Below are positions 38,840 to 47,503 of a stretch of 64,000 nt of DNA, piece after piece. The number at the start of each line of letters is the position of its first letter. Positions within the stretch are counted from its first letter, which is position 1. The stretch comes from Rhodococcus sp. (in: high G+C Gram-positive bacteria) (GTDB lineage: Bacteria > Actinomycetota > Actinomycetes > Mycobacteriales > Mycobacteriaceae): NCBI RefSeq assembly GCF_023264675.1, contig NZ_JAHFVG010000016.1:1-64000 (forward strand), given 5' to 3'. The notes below the pieces were generated by a model. It did not search any database. It saw only the letters and a program-made list of their open reading frames with translations, and was not told the origin of the DNA. The position numbers and the translations under genes are program-made.

Positions 38840-39681
38840 GACGACTCCTCCTCGTAAGCGCGATTCGCCACCGAATCCGCCTGCTCCACTATGAAATTGG
38901 CGATGACAGCGGCCGTTCGGCGATGACCGATCTCGTTGAGAACGTCGTGCCGCGCCCCGGCGATCTCACGAAGTTCCAGCTCGGGCACTCGGGCCAGCCA
39001 GCGGCGAACTCCGTCGACCGGTGAGATGCGATCGAGCTCTCCGTGAATCGCGAGGACCGGTACCGCGAGGCTTGGCAGATCGGCGTCGAAGCGCGCCCAC
39101 GCTCGTGGGAATTCCTGGGCGAGGAGCTGTCCCGAGTCGCTGCTGACGAATGCAAACGGATCGTTCACCAGCGCGTCGAGATAGAACGGGTCCGAGGACA
39201 ACTCGCTCGGATCGAGATCGAACTGCTCGGTGCCGTCGTCCAGCCACGGCAGCGGCGACAACGGTGCGCCGGAGATGACGGCGGCGTCGTAGCGGGCAGA
39301 GTCGTCGAGCACCGCGAGGGTGGCGACGACCGACCCGAGCGAATGCCCGACGATGATCGACGGCACGTCGGGAGTTGCCATGCGGGCTATCGAACCCAGG
39401 GTCGACGCGTCGGCTCCGAGTTCTCTCAGCGAGCCGAAGTCTCCTCGGTCGCCGGTGGTGAGTCCGTGGCCGATCTGATCGAGGGCCCAGACGTCGATCC
39501 CATCCGCGCTCAGCGAATTCGCGAACCGATGATAGAGACCGGAATGCTCTCCGTACCCGTGCAGGAAGATCACGGCGGCTCTCGGGACTTCCGCAGCCCA
39601 GTGCCGGTAATAGACAGGCCCCCGCGAACCGTCGAAGAATGGCATGAAGACGAGTCCATCACCGCTGGTGGGCTTCGTCAA
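38827..39681 (-). CDS. Alpha/beta hydrolase (monoacylglycerol-lipase-like)
   Basis: A serine hydrolase of up to 284 residues. The oxyanion loop is IFLHGYGEHSGLYHRFA, the nucleophile elbow VGHSLGS, the acid GELDRISP and the His in GARHDVLNE, giving a complete Ser-Asp-His triad. The HGYGEHSG form and DQIGHGLTTGDRG resemble monoacylglycerol lipases and lysophospholipases. Two starts are possible, TTG 39681 and ATG 39645; neither has a clear ribosome site. It is the first gene of a two-gene operon with the unassigned 425-residue protein. Confidence 0.88.
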   Translation of the reverse strand: MTKPTSGDGLVFMPFFDGSRGPVYYRHWAAEVPRAAVIFLHGYGEHSGLYHRFANSLSADGIDVWALDQIGHGLTTGDRGDFGSLRELGADASTLGSIARMATPDVPSIIVGHSLGSVVATLAVLDDSARYDAAVISGAPLSPLPWLDDGTEQFDLDPSELSSDPFYLDALVNDPFAFVSSDSGQLLAQEFPRAWARFDADLPSLAVPVLAIHGELDRISPVDGVRRWLARVPELELREIAGARHDVLNEIGHRRTAAVIANFIVEQADSVANRAYEEESSWHG

Positions 39682-39782
39682 TGGCTAGGATCGGGGGTCC
39701 GGATCGGCCAGGGCATAACCCGGGACCCGAACGCACGCGGAGGTAGCGTCGTGAACGAACCCATTCGATGCAGGAGGCCATC

Positions 39783-40553
39783 ATGTCCAGAGCGCTGAGC
39801 CATGCGAAGGCAGTACAGAGCACCGCGGGCAACGGCACCGTCGCGACCGAGCCCAACCCCCGGCGGATTCGCGCGTACTTCGGAGGCGAAGTCGTCGTGG
39901 ACACCACGGAGTCGGTCTATCTGTTCGAGAAGGACCACCTCCCGGCGTACTACATCCCGTGGGCCGACGTACGGACGGATTTGTTGACCGAAACTGCGAC
40001 CACGACGGTGTGCCCGAGGAAGGGAACCGCAACGTACCGCACGATCGAGGCGGGCGGGAGGACGTCGGTCGACGCCCTGTGGACCTACCCTGAGGCGCTC
40101 GACGATGCGCTCGACCTGAGCGGCTACGTGTCCTTCTACTGGGACCGGGTCGATGCATGGTTCGAGGAGGACGAGCAGGTATTCGTCCACCCGCGGGACC
40201 CCTACGTCCGCATCGACGTCCTCCCCACCTCCCGTCATATCGAGGTCTACCTCGGCGAAGTCCTGGTCGCGGAGACACGCCGCGCTCAGGTTCTGTTCGA
40301 AACAGGACTTCCCCCGCGGTACTACATCCCCCGCATCGACGTGAAGAACTGGCTGTTCACCGAATCGACCACGACGACGGCGTGCCCCTACAAGGGCACG
40401 GCGTCGTACGTCTCGGTCCCCTCCGGCCCGCAGGACGTCGCCTGGTTCTATCCACAGACTTCGGCCGCGGTGTCCGGCATCGAGAACCATCTGTCGTTCT
40501 ACTCGGCGCGCGGGGCTCGAATCCTGGTCGACGGGGTTGTCCTCGAAGATTGA
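39783..40553 (+). CDS. Tandem DUF427 protein
   Basis: A 256-residue protein with two copies of the DUF427 domain (about 25-130 and 135-245). Each contains an R-x-Y-F/L-G-x-x-x-V-x-x-T strand, a Y-Y-I-P stretch (LPAYYIPWADV, PPRYYIPRIDV), T-x-T-x-C-P-x-K-G-T-A-x-Y (TTTVCPRKGTATY, TTTACPYKGTASY) and a final SFY. The repeated Cys-Pro-x-Lys-Gly motif suggests a shared ligand site. Function unknown. ATG 39783 has GGAGG 7 bp upstream. Confidence 0.88.
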   Translation: MSRALSHAKAVQSTAGNGTVATEPNPRRIRAYFGGEVVVDTTESVYLFEKDHLPAYYIPWADVRTDLLTETATTTVCPRKGTATYRTIEAGGRTSVDALWTYPEALDDALDLSGYVSFYWDRVDAWFEEDEQVFVHPRDPYVRIDVLPTSRHIEVYLGEVLVAETRRAQVLFETGLPPRYYIPRIDVKNWLFTESTTTTACPYKGTASYVSVPSGPQDVAWFYPQTSAAVSGIENHLSFYSARGARILVDGVVLED

Positions 40554-40585
40554 GGTCTGATCGGCCCCATGGTGACCCTGTCGCA

Positions 40586-40607
40586 CGCAAACGCACGTGC
40601 TTTTGCG
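40586..40607. repeat. 22-bp palindrome, family B, copy 4
   Basis: The same palindrome as at 28379-28501, with one base changed, lying 33 bp after the DUF427 stop. The remaining gap up to 40890 holds no gene I can support, though it has some long open frames typical of GC-rich DNA. Confidence 0.85.
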
Positions 40608-40890
40608 AACGATCTTGGCCCGCACGCCCCCGTTCAGCGGTGTAGAGAAGTCTGTATTCGTTCGGCAAACGAAGTCGCAGTCGCGTTGTCGACGCGATGG
40701 GCGCCCGGTAGGTCCGGGCGGGGTTGGCCCGATGACGATCGCAGTGCTTCTCGATCAGACGGTACAAGCAGCGGCTGCGCTCCAGGGCGTGCGCACCTGA
40801 CCCCGCCCACGCAACCGCGCTTTCCTTCCAGTGGCGATACGCGGCCGTAAAAAAAAGTATGACACGACGCCGGTGACCTAAGCTGACGCC

Positions 40891-41400
40891 ATGATGGGCG
40901 ACCAACCGGCGTTGATCCGGCCAGCATCGACCATGGAGGCTGCCGAGATCGCGGCCGTCCAAACGACGGTGTGGCGCAGCACGTACGGCGGCACCATCCC
41001 CGCTGCCTTTCTCGATGCCGATGCACAAGACCGGCGAATCGCGCATTGGCAAACAGTGCTCGAATTCGCGAGGTCGGATCATACTCTCGTTGTTGCTGAA
41101 CGTAATTCGTCGATCGTCGGATTCGTTCATGCCGGGACCGAGTTGGATCGACGAAAGATCTTTGCGCTGTACGTCCTGGAGCCTCTCCACGGAACGGGAA
41201 TCGGTCAACTCCTACTCGACTCCGTGCTCATCGATGAGCCTACCGAACTGTGGGTCGCGTGCAACAACCATCGCGCGGTTGCGTTCTACCGTCGCAACGG
41301 GTTCGTCCCCGACGGTACTGCCGAAGACTTCCCGGGAATCAGTGGGTTCGTGACGATCAGAATGATGCGCAACAACAACTTTCATCTTGACGACGACTAA
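40891..41400 (+). CDS. GNAT-family N-acetyltransferase
   Basis: A 169-residue acetyltransferase with the standard fold: IRPASTMEAAEIAAVQTTVWRSTY, QDRRIAHWQ, VVAERNSSIVGFVHAG, FALYVLEPLHGTGIGQLLLDS (acetyl-CoA loop) and NNHRAVAFYRRNGFVPDG. It resembles the RimI/YkkB-type small-molecule group. ATG 40891 is followed at once by a second ATG. The stop is 52 bp before the DUF222 gene; a LexA-like box lies between. Confidence 0.88.
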   Translation: MMGDQPALIRPASTMEAAEIAAVQTTVWRSTYGGTIPAAFLDADAQDRRIAHWQTVLEFARSDHTLVVAERNSSIVGFVHAGTELDRRKIFALYVLEPLHGTGIGQLLLDSVLIDEPTELWVACNNHRAVAFYRRNGFVPDGTAEDFPGISGFVTIRMMRNNNFHLDDD

Positions 41401-41414
41401 CTTGTCCAGTACTC

Positions 41415-41430
41415 TCGAACATACGTTCTA
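41415..41430. promoter_or_regulatory. LexA/SOS-box-like palindrome upstream of the DUF222/HNH gene
   Basis: TCGAACATACGTTCTA matches the mycobacterial-type SOS box TCGAAC-N4-GTTCGA in all but one position. It lies 23 bp upstream of the GTG start. LexA sites are known in front of 13E12 (DUF222/HNH) genes of M. tuberculosis, so DNA-damage induction is likely here. Confidence 0.7.
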
Positions 41431-41452
41431 CACACGGAGCCGGGGGGCGACA

Positions 41453-43396
41453 GTGCGAAAAAGTCTCACAGGTGCATTCGCGGGCTACACCGGCCCACAG
41501 AACAAACCCGTCATCGACCAGACGCTCCTCCAAGAAATAGCCGACGTCGCGATCCTCGAAAACCAAGCATGCGCCCGTAAAGTAGCTCTGGTAGCGCGTA
41601 TGTGGGACTCCTGCATTCACCAAACCATCCAGGTCGGTGAACACATCACCGACGCCGGCAACTACGCAGCATCCGAGACAGCCGCAGCCCTCGGATGCTC
41701 CAAAACGGTCGCCGACACCCTCGCCGACATCGGCATGGACCTCCGGTTGCGACTACCCGGCATCCGAGCTGCCTTCGACGCCGGCGAACTCGACCTTGCG
41801 CGCGTACGCACCATCTACCGCACCACATGCTGGCTGACCGCAGCTGCGGCAGAACGAGTCGAGACCGAAATCCTCGCCGCCGCGCTGCGCCTCTCCTCAG
41901 GTCCACTCGCCGCCGAGATCAACGCCATCATCCAACGCACCGCACCCGACGAAGCGGCCGACAATCGCAAGTCGCAGACCCCACTGACACGAGTCCGTTA
42001 CCGCGACAAAGACGTCCTCGCCACCATCGAAGCCGACCTCGAAGCCGGAGATGCAGCAGCATGCTGGCAACTGATCACCGAAATGGCCGCCACACTCTGC
42101 CCCCGCGATCCCCGCACCCGAGGACAACGCCACGCCGCCGCCTACATCGCACTCATGCACCGCGAATCACACCTGACATGCACCTGCGACATCGACGACG
42201 ACCACCCCTGCACCGCCAACCGCGAACTCCCCAGCCGCCGTACACCACTCACCACCATCACCATCGACCTCGAAACACTCGCCGGCCTGTCCGACCTTCC
42301 CGCATATCTCGCCGGACACGGCCTCATCGACGCCGAATACGCCCGCGAACTCACCGCCAACGGCAACCTACAACTGCTCCTCACCGAAGCCATCGACCTC
42401 GCCGACAGCCTCAATGTGCGCGAGAGCAACTCGAACTCCGCCGCATCCACCGAAAACTGGACAAGCGCTTCATCGACTGCCGATCCCCGGGACACCAACG
42501 CCGGTGCCGGCGCCAGGGACACCAACGGCAGTGCCGGCGAGCGAAGCCATTCCCCTGCCCATCTGACGTTCCATCCGCTCGGACGCGGACGACGCCGAGG
42601 CGCACTGACATTCCCGAAACGCACCACCACACAACGAGCAGGAAAGACTGCGCCTATGTCTGCGGCCGTGCCAGCGGACACCGGAAAAGAGTACAAAGGT
42701 TCCTACACCCTCATCGCCGCACTCGAGAAAGCCATCGCAACCAACCCAGCGTTGGGCGTCGCGCTGTATCCCGATGGACACGGCGGCTTCCTCGAACCCT
42801 CCGACAGTGCACTGGTCTACCGCCCCAGCGCCTCACTCGCCGAGTGTGTGCGGCAGCGTGATCGGACGTGCCGCCACCCCGGATGCGACGTCGCGGCAGC
42901 CGGGTGCGAGATCGACCACGTCATCCCCTATCTGCACCGCGCTCCGCGCAGAGGCGGGTGGACGATCCTGACGAACCTTCAGTGCCTGTGCCGCTACCAC
43001 CACTCGCTCAAAACGATGGGTGCCTGGAATCCGGTAATGCTCGCCGGCGCCGTCCTCTACTGGACCTCGAACTCGGGCACCACCGCCGTCACCCTTCCCG
43101 GAAGCACCATCGGCACCGCAGACCTGGCACCCGAATCGTTGATCCCTCACATACCGAGGAAACGCCGATCACCCGACGCCATCGCCGACGAAGCCGACAC
43201 GCCACGTGATGACGACAAGCCGGCCGAAAACAAGACAGCCGAAAGCAAGACGGGTGACGACTGCGACGCGCAACAACCTCCCGAAGCGACTGCCACAACC
43301 GAAGTCGACATCTCGATGGGTACGTCGATCGGAGTGACGGCAGGAATCGGCCAGGCAATCGACAAAGTTGACGCCGGTGACGTTGCACCATTCTGA
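41453..43396 (+). CDS. DUF222 / HNH endonuclease (13E12 family)
   Basis: A 647-residue protein with an N-terminal helical DUF222 domain (about 15-330) and a C-terminal HNH nuclease. The nuclease reads VRQRDRTCRHPGCDVAAAGC (zinc Cys pair), EIDHVIPYLHRAPRRGG (D-H of HNH) and LCRYHHSLKT. Between them is a low-complexity segment rich in Asp, Thr, Ser and Gly (about 345-420), and the C-terminus is a Glu/Thr/Lys-rich tail. The family is multicopy in actinobacteria; role unknown, possibly mobile or SOS-linked. GTG 41453 follows a GGGGGG stretch and a LexA-like box. Confidence 0.9.
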   Translation: MRKSLTGAFAGYTGPQNKPVIDQTLLQEIADVAILENQACARKVALVARMWDSCIHQTIQVGEHITDAGNYAASETAAALGCSKTVADTLADIGMDLRLRLPGIRAAFDAGELDLARVRTIYRTTCWLTAAAAERVETEILAAALRLSSGPLAAEINAIIQRTAPDEAADNRKSQTPLTRVRYRDKDVLATIEADLEAGDAAACWQLITEMAATLCPRDPRTRGQRHAAAYIALMHRESHLTCTCDIDDDHPCTANRELPSRRTPLTTITIDLETLAGLSDLPAYLAGHGLIDAEYARELTANGNLQLLLTEAIDLADSLNVRESNSNSAASTENWTSASSTADPRDTNAGAGARDTNGSAGERSHSPAHLTFHPLGRGRRRGALTFPKRTTTQRAGKTAPMSAAVPADTGKEYKGSYTLIAALEKAIATNPALGVALYPDGHGGFLEPSDSALVYRPSASLAECVRQRDRTCRHPGCDVAAAGCEIDHVIPYLHRAPRRGGWTILTNLQCLCRYHHSLKTMGAWNPVMLAGAVLYWTSNSGTTAVTLPGSTIGTADLAPESLIPHIPRKRRSPDAIADEADTPRDDDKPAENKTAESKTGDDCDAQQPPEATATTEVDISMGTSIGVTAGIGQAIDKVDAGDVAPF

Positions 43397-43465
43397 ATGG
43401 ACGCTGCCTGTCGCACCCAGCAAGCCAGACCTGATGGCTGTTCGGCTCAGTGAAAGGATCGATCG

Positions 43466-44104
43466 ATGACCGACGGTGGAGACCACACCAGAGCGATTGC
43501 CGACCAACTCTGCGCCACACGGCTCGGCCATCCGGTTCGAGTCGCGGTAGACGGCATAACCGCGTCCGGAAAGACGACCATCGCAGCCGCCGTCGCCTCG
43601 GCCGTCAATGCGATCGGACGGCCGGTCATCCACCTGACGATGGACGGCTTTCACCATCCGCGAGTCCACCGGCACCGTCAGGGCCGAATGTCCGCGGACG
43701 GTTACTACGAAGATGCCTACGACTTCGACGCTCTCATTCGCCATGTGCTCCGACCGCTCGGACCGGACGGATCCGGCCGCTATCGCCGCAGCATCATCGA
43801 CCTGGCATCGGACACACCCACCGCGCCCGACACGGTGCTCGCTCCGTCGAACGCGGTCCTCGTCGTCGACGGCACGTTCCTTCACCGACCACCGCTGACC
43901 GAGCACTGGGACCGAACGGTGTTCGTCGACACGGACTTCGACACAGCGCGCGCCCGCGGAATCGAACGCGATGCCGACCTTCTCGGCGGCCCCGACAAGG
44001 CAGCGGACGCCTTCGATCTCCGCTATCACGCTGCATCACGTCGGTATCTCCGCGAGGTTCACCCCTGGTTGTCGGCCACCTTCGTGGTCGACAACCGCGA
44101 GTAA
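43466..44104 (+). CDS. Uridine kinase-like P-loop protein
   Basis: A 212-residue P-loop kinase. Walker A is VDGITASGKTTIA; then LTMDGFHHPR (the Asp-Gly-Phe-His segment of uridine kinases), GYYEDAYDFDAL and VVDGTFLHRP. The DxRARGIERD segment with two arginines is in the lid region. It is shorter than classical Udk and belongs to a group of actinobacterial uridine kinase-like proteins with unproven substrate. ATG 43466 is used; no operon partner is evident. Confidence 0.82.
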   Translation: MTDGGDHTRAIADQLCATRLGHPVRVAVDGITASGKTTIAAAVASAVNAIGRPVIHLTMDGFHHPRVHRHRQGRMSADGYYEDAYDFDALIRHVLRPLGPDGSGRYRRSIIDLASDTPTAPDTVLAPSNAVLVVDGTFLHRPPLTEHWDRTVFVDTDFDTARARGIERDADLLGGPDKAADAFDLRYHAASRRYLREVHPWLSATFVVDNRE

Positions 44105-44254
44105 GCGAACAACACCGTCAGCCGTGAACCGACCACTCGACGGCCGCACGCGCACAGTCGAGGCCGCAGTCCGCGTGATCGTCGAACCACCGCACATCGA
44201 ATACTCGCCTCAGCCATGCCATACCCAGCAACGTAGACCTCGCCGAACGAGAAC

Positions 44255-44304
44255 GTCACCCTTCGAATCACGGTGATTCGAAGCGCGACGATTCGAAGGG
44301 TGAC
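44255..44304. terminator. Bidirectional hairpin between convergent genes, containing a GAATCAC palindrome
   Basis: Perfect 15-nt arms GTCACCCTTCGAATC (44255-44269) and GATTCGAAGGGTGAC (44290-44304) enclose a 20-nt loop. The left arm itself begins a second palindrome (44262-44282, TTCGAATCAC around one central base). It lies between the convergent kinase and solute-binding-protein genes, so it fits a shared terminator. No T-tract follows. Bases 44105-44254 hold nothing else. Confidence 0.7.
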
Positions 44305-44307
44305 GGC

Positions 44308-45906
44308 CTACTGAACCCAGGTATCGAAGAACTGCAACCGGGCGGACGCCTCGAACTTCAGATCGTGCACCGACGGGCCCGCACCAATCGCTTGAGAGAG
44401 CTCGATCGTCGGGACGATGAGCGCATTGTCGGCGACCAACTGCTGGGCATCGGCAAGCACGTCTTTGCGCTCCTGCGGGTCGGTAGTCGCCAACTGTGCC
44501 GACAGAACTGCATCCAAGTCCGGGATCGGTCCGCGGCGGTTGGTGTTTCGACCGTCGAGCGCGAACGACGTGCGCAGAATGTCGCCGTCCGCCCGCGTGC
44601 TGTTTCCGTAGGTCGAGTCGTAGTCGCCACTGTTCTGCCGCGCCGTGAACTCCGAGCCCGACACCAGATCGAGCACCAGCTCCACCCCGACCTCGGCGAA
44701 CTGTTGCTGCGCCAGCTCGAGGATCGCTTGGTTGCCGGCGAACACGGCGCTGAACGTCACCGAGAACGTCAACCGCTGACCGTTCTTCTCCCGAATCGCG
44801 TCGGCGCCCGGCACCCACCCTGCGGCGTCGAGAATCTCACGAGACTTGTCCGGGTCGTAGGTGACGTCGTCCAGTTTCGAGTACTGGGGAGTCTTGCTCG
44901 CCAGCGTGCCCGTCGCCGGCTTGAAGTCCGGACCGAGGACGGTATCGACGAGTTCCTGACGATCGAGGGCAGGGATCAGCGCGCGACGTACCTCGACGTC
45001 GCCGAGCACCGGCCGAGTCACATTGGGATAGAACCCGAACGGCGTCCCCGGGTTGGGAGTCGTCAAAATCGTTCCCCCCGCGGCCTCGATCTGCGGCGCA
45101 TCCTGAGGCAATGCGTCGCTGATCGCATCGAGCTGATCGGAGGCAAGGCTTCCGGTCCGAACACCTGACTCGGGGACGACGGTGAAGTCGATCTCGTCGA
45201 GATACGCCTCTCCCTCGTGCGCGAAGACATCCGAACCCCACGAGTATCCAGCCCGCTTCTTCAGCGTGACCGAACGGTCCTGCTCATAGGAGGCATAGAC
45301 GAACGGTCCGCTGCCGATGTTGTCGCCCGCGCAACGCTCCTCGGCCGTCTTGCTCGTCGTGGACGCGGCAAGCAGTCCGAGCTGCGGGGTCGAAGTAGCT
45401 TGCAGGAACTGCGCATTGGGAGATGTGAAGTTCACCTGTGCTGTCAACGGATCGACGACGGTTGTGCCGGTGTACCCGGCGAGGTAGCTCGCGCCGAGCT
45501 GCGCCTTGATCGCCCCGAGCGTGTTCACGATGGCATCGAAGTTGGTCTTCACCGCGGTTGCGTCGACCACCGACCCGTCGCTGAAGGTCACTCCGTCCTT
45601 CAGGTGGAACGTGAACGACGTTGCATCGGAGTTCACGTCCCAGCTCTGCGCGAGCCAGGGCGTGATCTCACCGCTCTCCGGGTCCTGGTCGGTGAGCGAG
45701 TCGACGATCTGCCGCGCAACATAGATGGTTTGGTTCGATCCTGACTGCGCCGGATCGGAGCAGGTGGGCGCCTGGGACAGCGCGTAGCGCAACGTCCCAC
45801 CAGCCTGTGGCTCTCCCGCGTCGGATGTGGCCTCGGACGAGCCTCCGCACGCCGACAGCAATGTCATCGCAGCGGCGATCAGTACTACCGGTGTCGAACG
45901 TTTCAT
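44308..45906 (-). CDS. ABC transporter substrate-binding lipoprotein, family 5 (orphan)
   Basis: A 532-residue periplasmic-type binding protein anchored by lipid: lipobox LSAC (Cys20) then a Ser/Gly linker. Family 5 features: GGTLRYALSQAPTCSDPAQS, DSLTDQDPESGEITPWLAQSWDV, FTFHLKDGVTFSDGSVVDA and the long C-terminal lobe. It is very close to the binding protein at 59017-60633 along its whole length, but has no permease or ATPase beside it. It lies 29 bp after an LLM gene. It may share the importer encoded at 55.5-59 kb (inference). Confidence 0.9.
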   Translation of the reverse strand: MKRSTPVVLIAAAMTLLSACGGSSEATSDAGEPQAGGTLRYALSQAPTCSDPAQSGSNQTIYVARQIVDSLTDQDPESGEITPWLAQSWDVNSDATSFTFHLKDGVTFSDGSVVDATAVKTNFDAIVNTLGAIKAQLGASYLAGYTGTTVVDPLTAQVNFTSPNAQFLQATSTPQLGLLAASTTSKTAEERCAGDNIGSGPFVYASYEQDRSVTLKKRAGYSWGSDVFAHEGEAYLDEIDFTVVPESGVRTGSLASDQLDAISDALPQDAPQIEAAGGTILTTPNPGTPFGFYPNVTRPVLGDVEVRRALIPALDRQELVDTVLGPDFKPATGTLASKTPQYSKLDDVTYDPDKSREILDAAGWVPGADAIREKNGQRLTFSVTFSAVFAGNQAILELAQQQFAEVGVELVLDLVSGSEFTARQNSGDYDSTYGNSTRADGDILRTSFALDGRNTNRRGPIPDLDAVLSAQLATTDPQERKDVLADAQQLVADNALIVPTIELSQAIGAGPSVHDLKFEASARLQFFDTWVQ

Positions 45907-45935
45907 TCATCCCCCAAGATTGTGGAATCCAGTTC

Positions 45936-47234
45936 TCACCGCGGCGGCGGGAGTTCGAGATTCTCTCTGAATGTGTTTCCCAGATAGTCGTTTCCGATGA
46001 CACCGCGGCGCCGCAGTTCCGGCAGCAGGCCGTTCTCCAGAAAATCGCGCGTACGCGGCTGCCCGAGCCCGCCGAGCGAGATCACGTCGAGGACTCCTGC
46101 GTCGTAGCGTTCCTGGATAGCGTCGACAAGCTGTTCCGGGGTACCGGCCTCGGCCCAGTGACCGGTGTCCTTCGATGCGATGATCAGCTCCCGCAGCGTC
46201 TTTCCCTCCGCGGCGAGCTTGCCGAAGATCTCGACCCGTCCACGGCGCCGGTTCACCGACTTCGGATCGGGCAGCAGCGACTCCGGGATCGGCTTGTCCA
46301 GCGGCAGCTCCGAGAGATCGACTCTGCCGCCGAGCATGTCCTCCAACCGAACCCGGCCGGCAACGAAATCCGTCGACTCGTGCTGCTCATTCACCAACTG
46401 ACGCACCTCTGCCTCGGTCGCACCGAATGTGGCGTGGAACGAACTGAAGATCAGCGGAAGCTCGTTGCCGCGGCCCAACTCGGCGGCCCGTGACCGAATG
46501 GCCTTGGTGTAGGTGACGGCATCTTCCAGCGTCGCCAAGGATGTGAAGGCCACCTCGGCGAAGCGCGCGCCGAGTTCGATTCCCCCGGCAGACTGTCCGG
46601 CCTGGAACTGCACCGGCCGTCCCTGCGGCAGTGACGGAATGTTCAACGGGCCGTCGACCGTGAAGTACTTGCCGCGGTAGTCGATCGGTTGCACCAACGC
46701 GGGATCCAGCACGGCGCCGTCGGCACCCGGTACCAATGCGCCGGGCTTCCAACTGTCGAACAGCGCGTTGACCACCTCGAGCGACTCGGTGGCGCGCGCA
46801 TACCGTTCCTCGGGGCTCGGCAAATCCTGATCGCCGTAGTTCTCCTCGCCCAACGACGACGTGACCGCATTCCACGCTGCACGCCCGTTGCTGACGTGAT
46901 CGAGTGTTCCGAACAGCCGCGCAAGGTTGTACGGGTGATGGAACGTCGTCGTCACCGTCGCGATCAACCCGACGTGCGAGGTCACCGCGCTCAGAGCCGC
47001 GAGGTAGATCAACGGCTCCTGGGCGCCGATCGCCCCTTGCGCACCGAAGCTGAGCAGGTCCGCGGCGAACAACGCGTCGATCTTGTTGGCTTCGGCGATC
47101 TTGGCGATCTCGATGGACGACGCAATGGTCGATCGCGACGGATCGACAGCCGCGTCGTAAATGTCGGTGCCACCGCTGACTCCGGTGACCGTTTTGAGTG
47201 TGCGACGACGTTCCGTCACTGTGTAATCACGCAT
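45936..47234 (-). CDS. LLM-class flavin monooxygenase, NtaA/DszA family
   Basis: A 432-residue reduced-flavin monooxygenase. Recognisable segments: DALFAADLLSFGA, QEPLIYLAALSAVTSHVG, FHHPYNLARLFGTLDHVSNG, RAAWNAVTSS, ENYGDQDLPSPEERYARATE and GRPVQFQAGQSAGGIELGAR. The C-terminus ends with NDYLGNTFRENLELPPPR. It heads a two-gene unit with the orphan binding protein. ATG 47234 has GGAAAGG upstream. A palindrome (47318-47334) lies in its promoter region, and the divergent flavoprotein gene is under a SAM riboswitch. Confidence 0.9.
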   Translation of the reverse strand: MRDYTVTERRRTLKTVTGVSGGTDIYDAAVDPSRSTIASSIEIAKIAEANKIDALFAADLLSFGAQGAIGAQEPLIYLAALSAVTSHVGLIATVTTTFHHPYNLARLFGTLDHVSNGRAAWNAVTSSLGEENYGDQDLPSPEERYARATESLEVVNALFDSWKPGALVPGADGAVLDPALVQPIDYRGKYFTVDGPLNIPSLPQGRPVQFQAGQSAGGIELGARFAEVAFTSLATLEDAVTYTKAIRSRAAELGRGNELPLIFSSFHATFGATEAEVRQLVNEQHESTDFVAGRVRLEDMLGGRVDLSELPLDKPIPESLLPDPKSVNRRRGRVEIFGKLAAEGKTLRELIIASKDTGHWAEAGTPEQLVDAIQERYDAGVLDVISLGGLGQPRTRDFLENGLLPELRRRGVIGNDYLGNTFRENLELPPPR

Positions 47235-47317
47235 TTCACGGCATCGACCTTTCCGTCACCGGGGAAACATCGGTGACCGAAGAAGCTTATGAATACGGCG
47301 AACCGGACAACAGAAAT

Positions 47318-47334
47318 AGAATCACCGTGATTCT
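47318..47334. promoter_or_regulatory. GAATCAC-C-GTGATTC palindrome in the LLM promoter region
   Basis: AGAATCACCGTGATTCT is a perfect inverted repeat around one central base, 84 bp upstream of the LLM start. The same half-sites occur in the terminator at 44262-44282, at the other end of this two-gene unit, and imperfectly at 37125. It is a good candidate operator for the LLM/binding-protein unit. Confidence 0.55.
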
Positions 47335-47400
47335 GCGTTGGGCATGAATGGAAAGACCCCGAATAGCAAACCCGGCGCGACGCGGTTATGGTCGTGTCAA

Positions 47401-47490
47401 CCATCCAGAGCGGCCTAGAGTCCTGGCTCCGTGAAGCCGCAGCAACCCCCGACGCAAGTAGGTGCGGGTGCTTCCGCCAGGTTCGATGGA
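47401..47490 (+). promoter_or_regulatory. SAM-I (S-box) riboswitch upstream of the flavoprotein gene
   Basis: The element starts CCATCCAGAGCGGCC and closes with CGATGG, forming P1. Between lie the S-box landmarks: GAG, CTGGCTCCGTGAAGCCGC, GCAGCAACC and GGTGCGGGTGCTTCCGCCAG. Its pattern is shared almost base for base with the element at 60852-60943. The ribosome site GGAGAGG overlaps the 3' strand of P1, so SAM binding would be expected to block translation. A TATGGT -10-like hexamer lies just upstream at 47387. Confidence 0.88.
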
Positions 47491-47503
47491 GAGGCACCAC
47501 CAG

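Noticed and set aside
40597..41026. Two opposing ORFs of 67 and 130 codons in the gap before the GNAT gene
   Set aside because: They have no recognisable domain and overlap the family B palindrome or the GNAT gene; open frames of this length are common at this GC content.
44255..44304. Classical intrinsic terminator with T-tract
   Set aside because: The hairpin is perfect, but no T-run follows on either strand; kept only as a hairpin terminator candidate.
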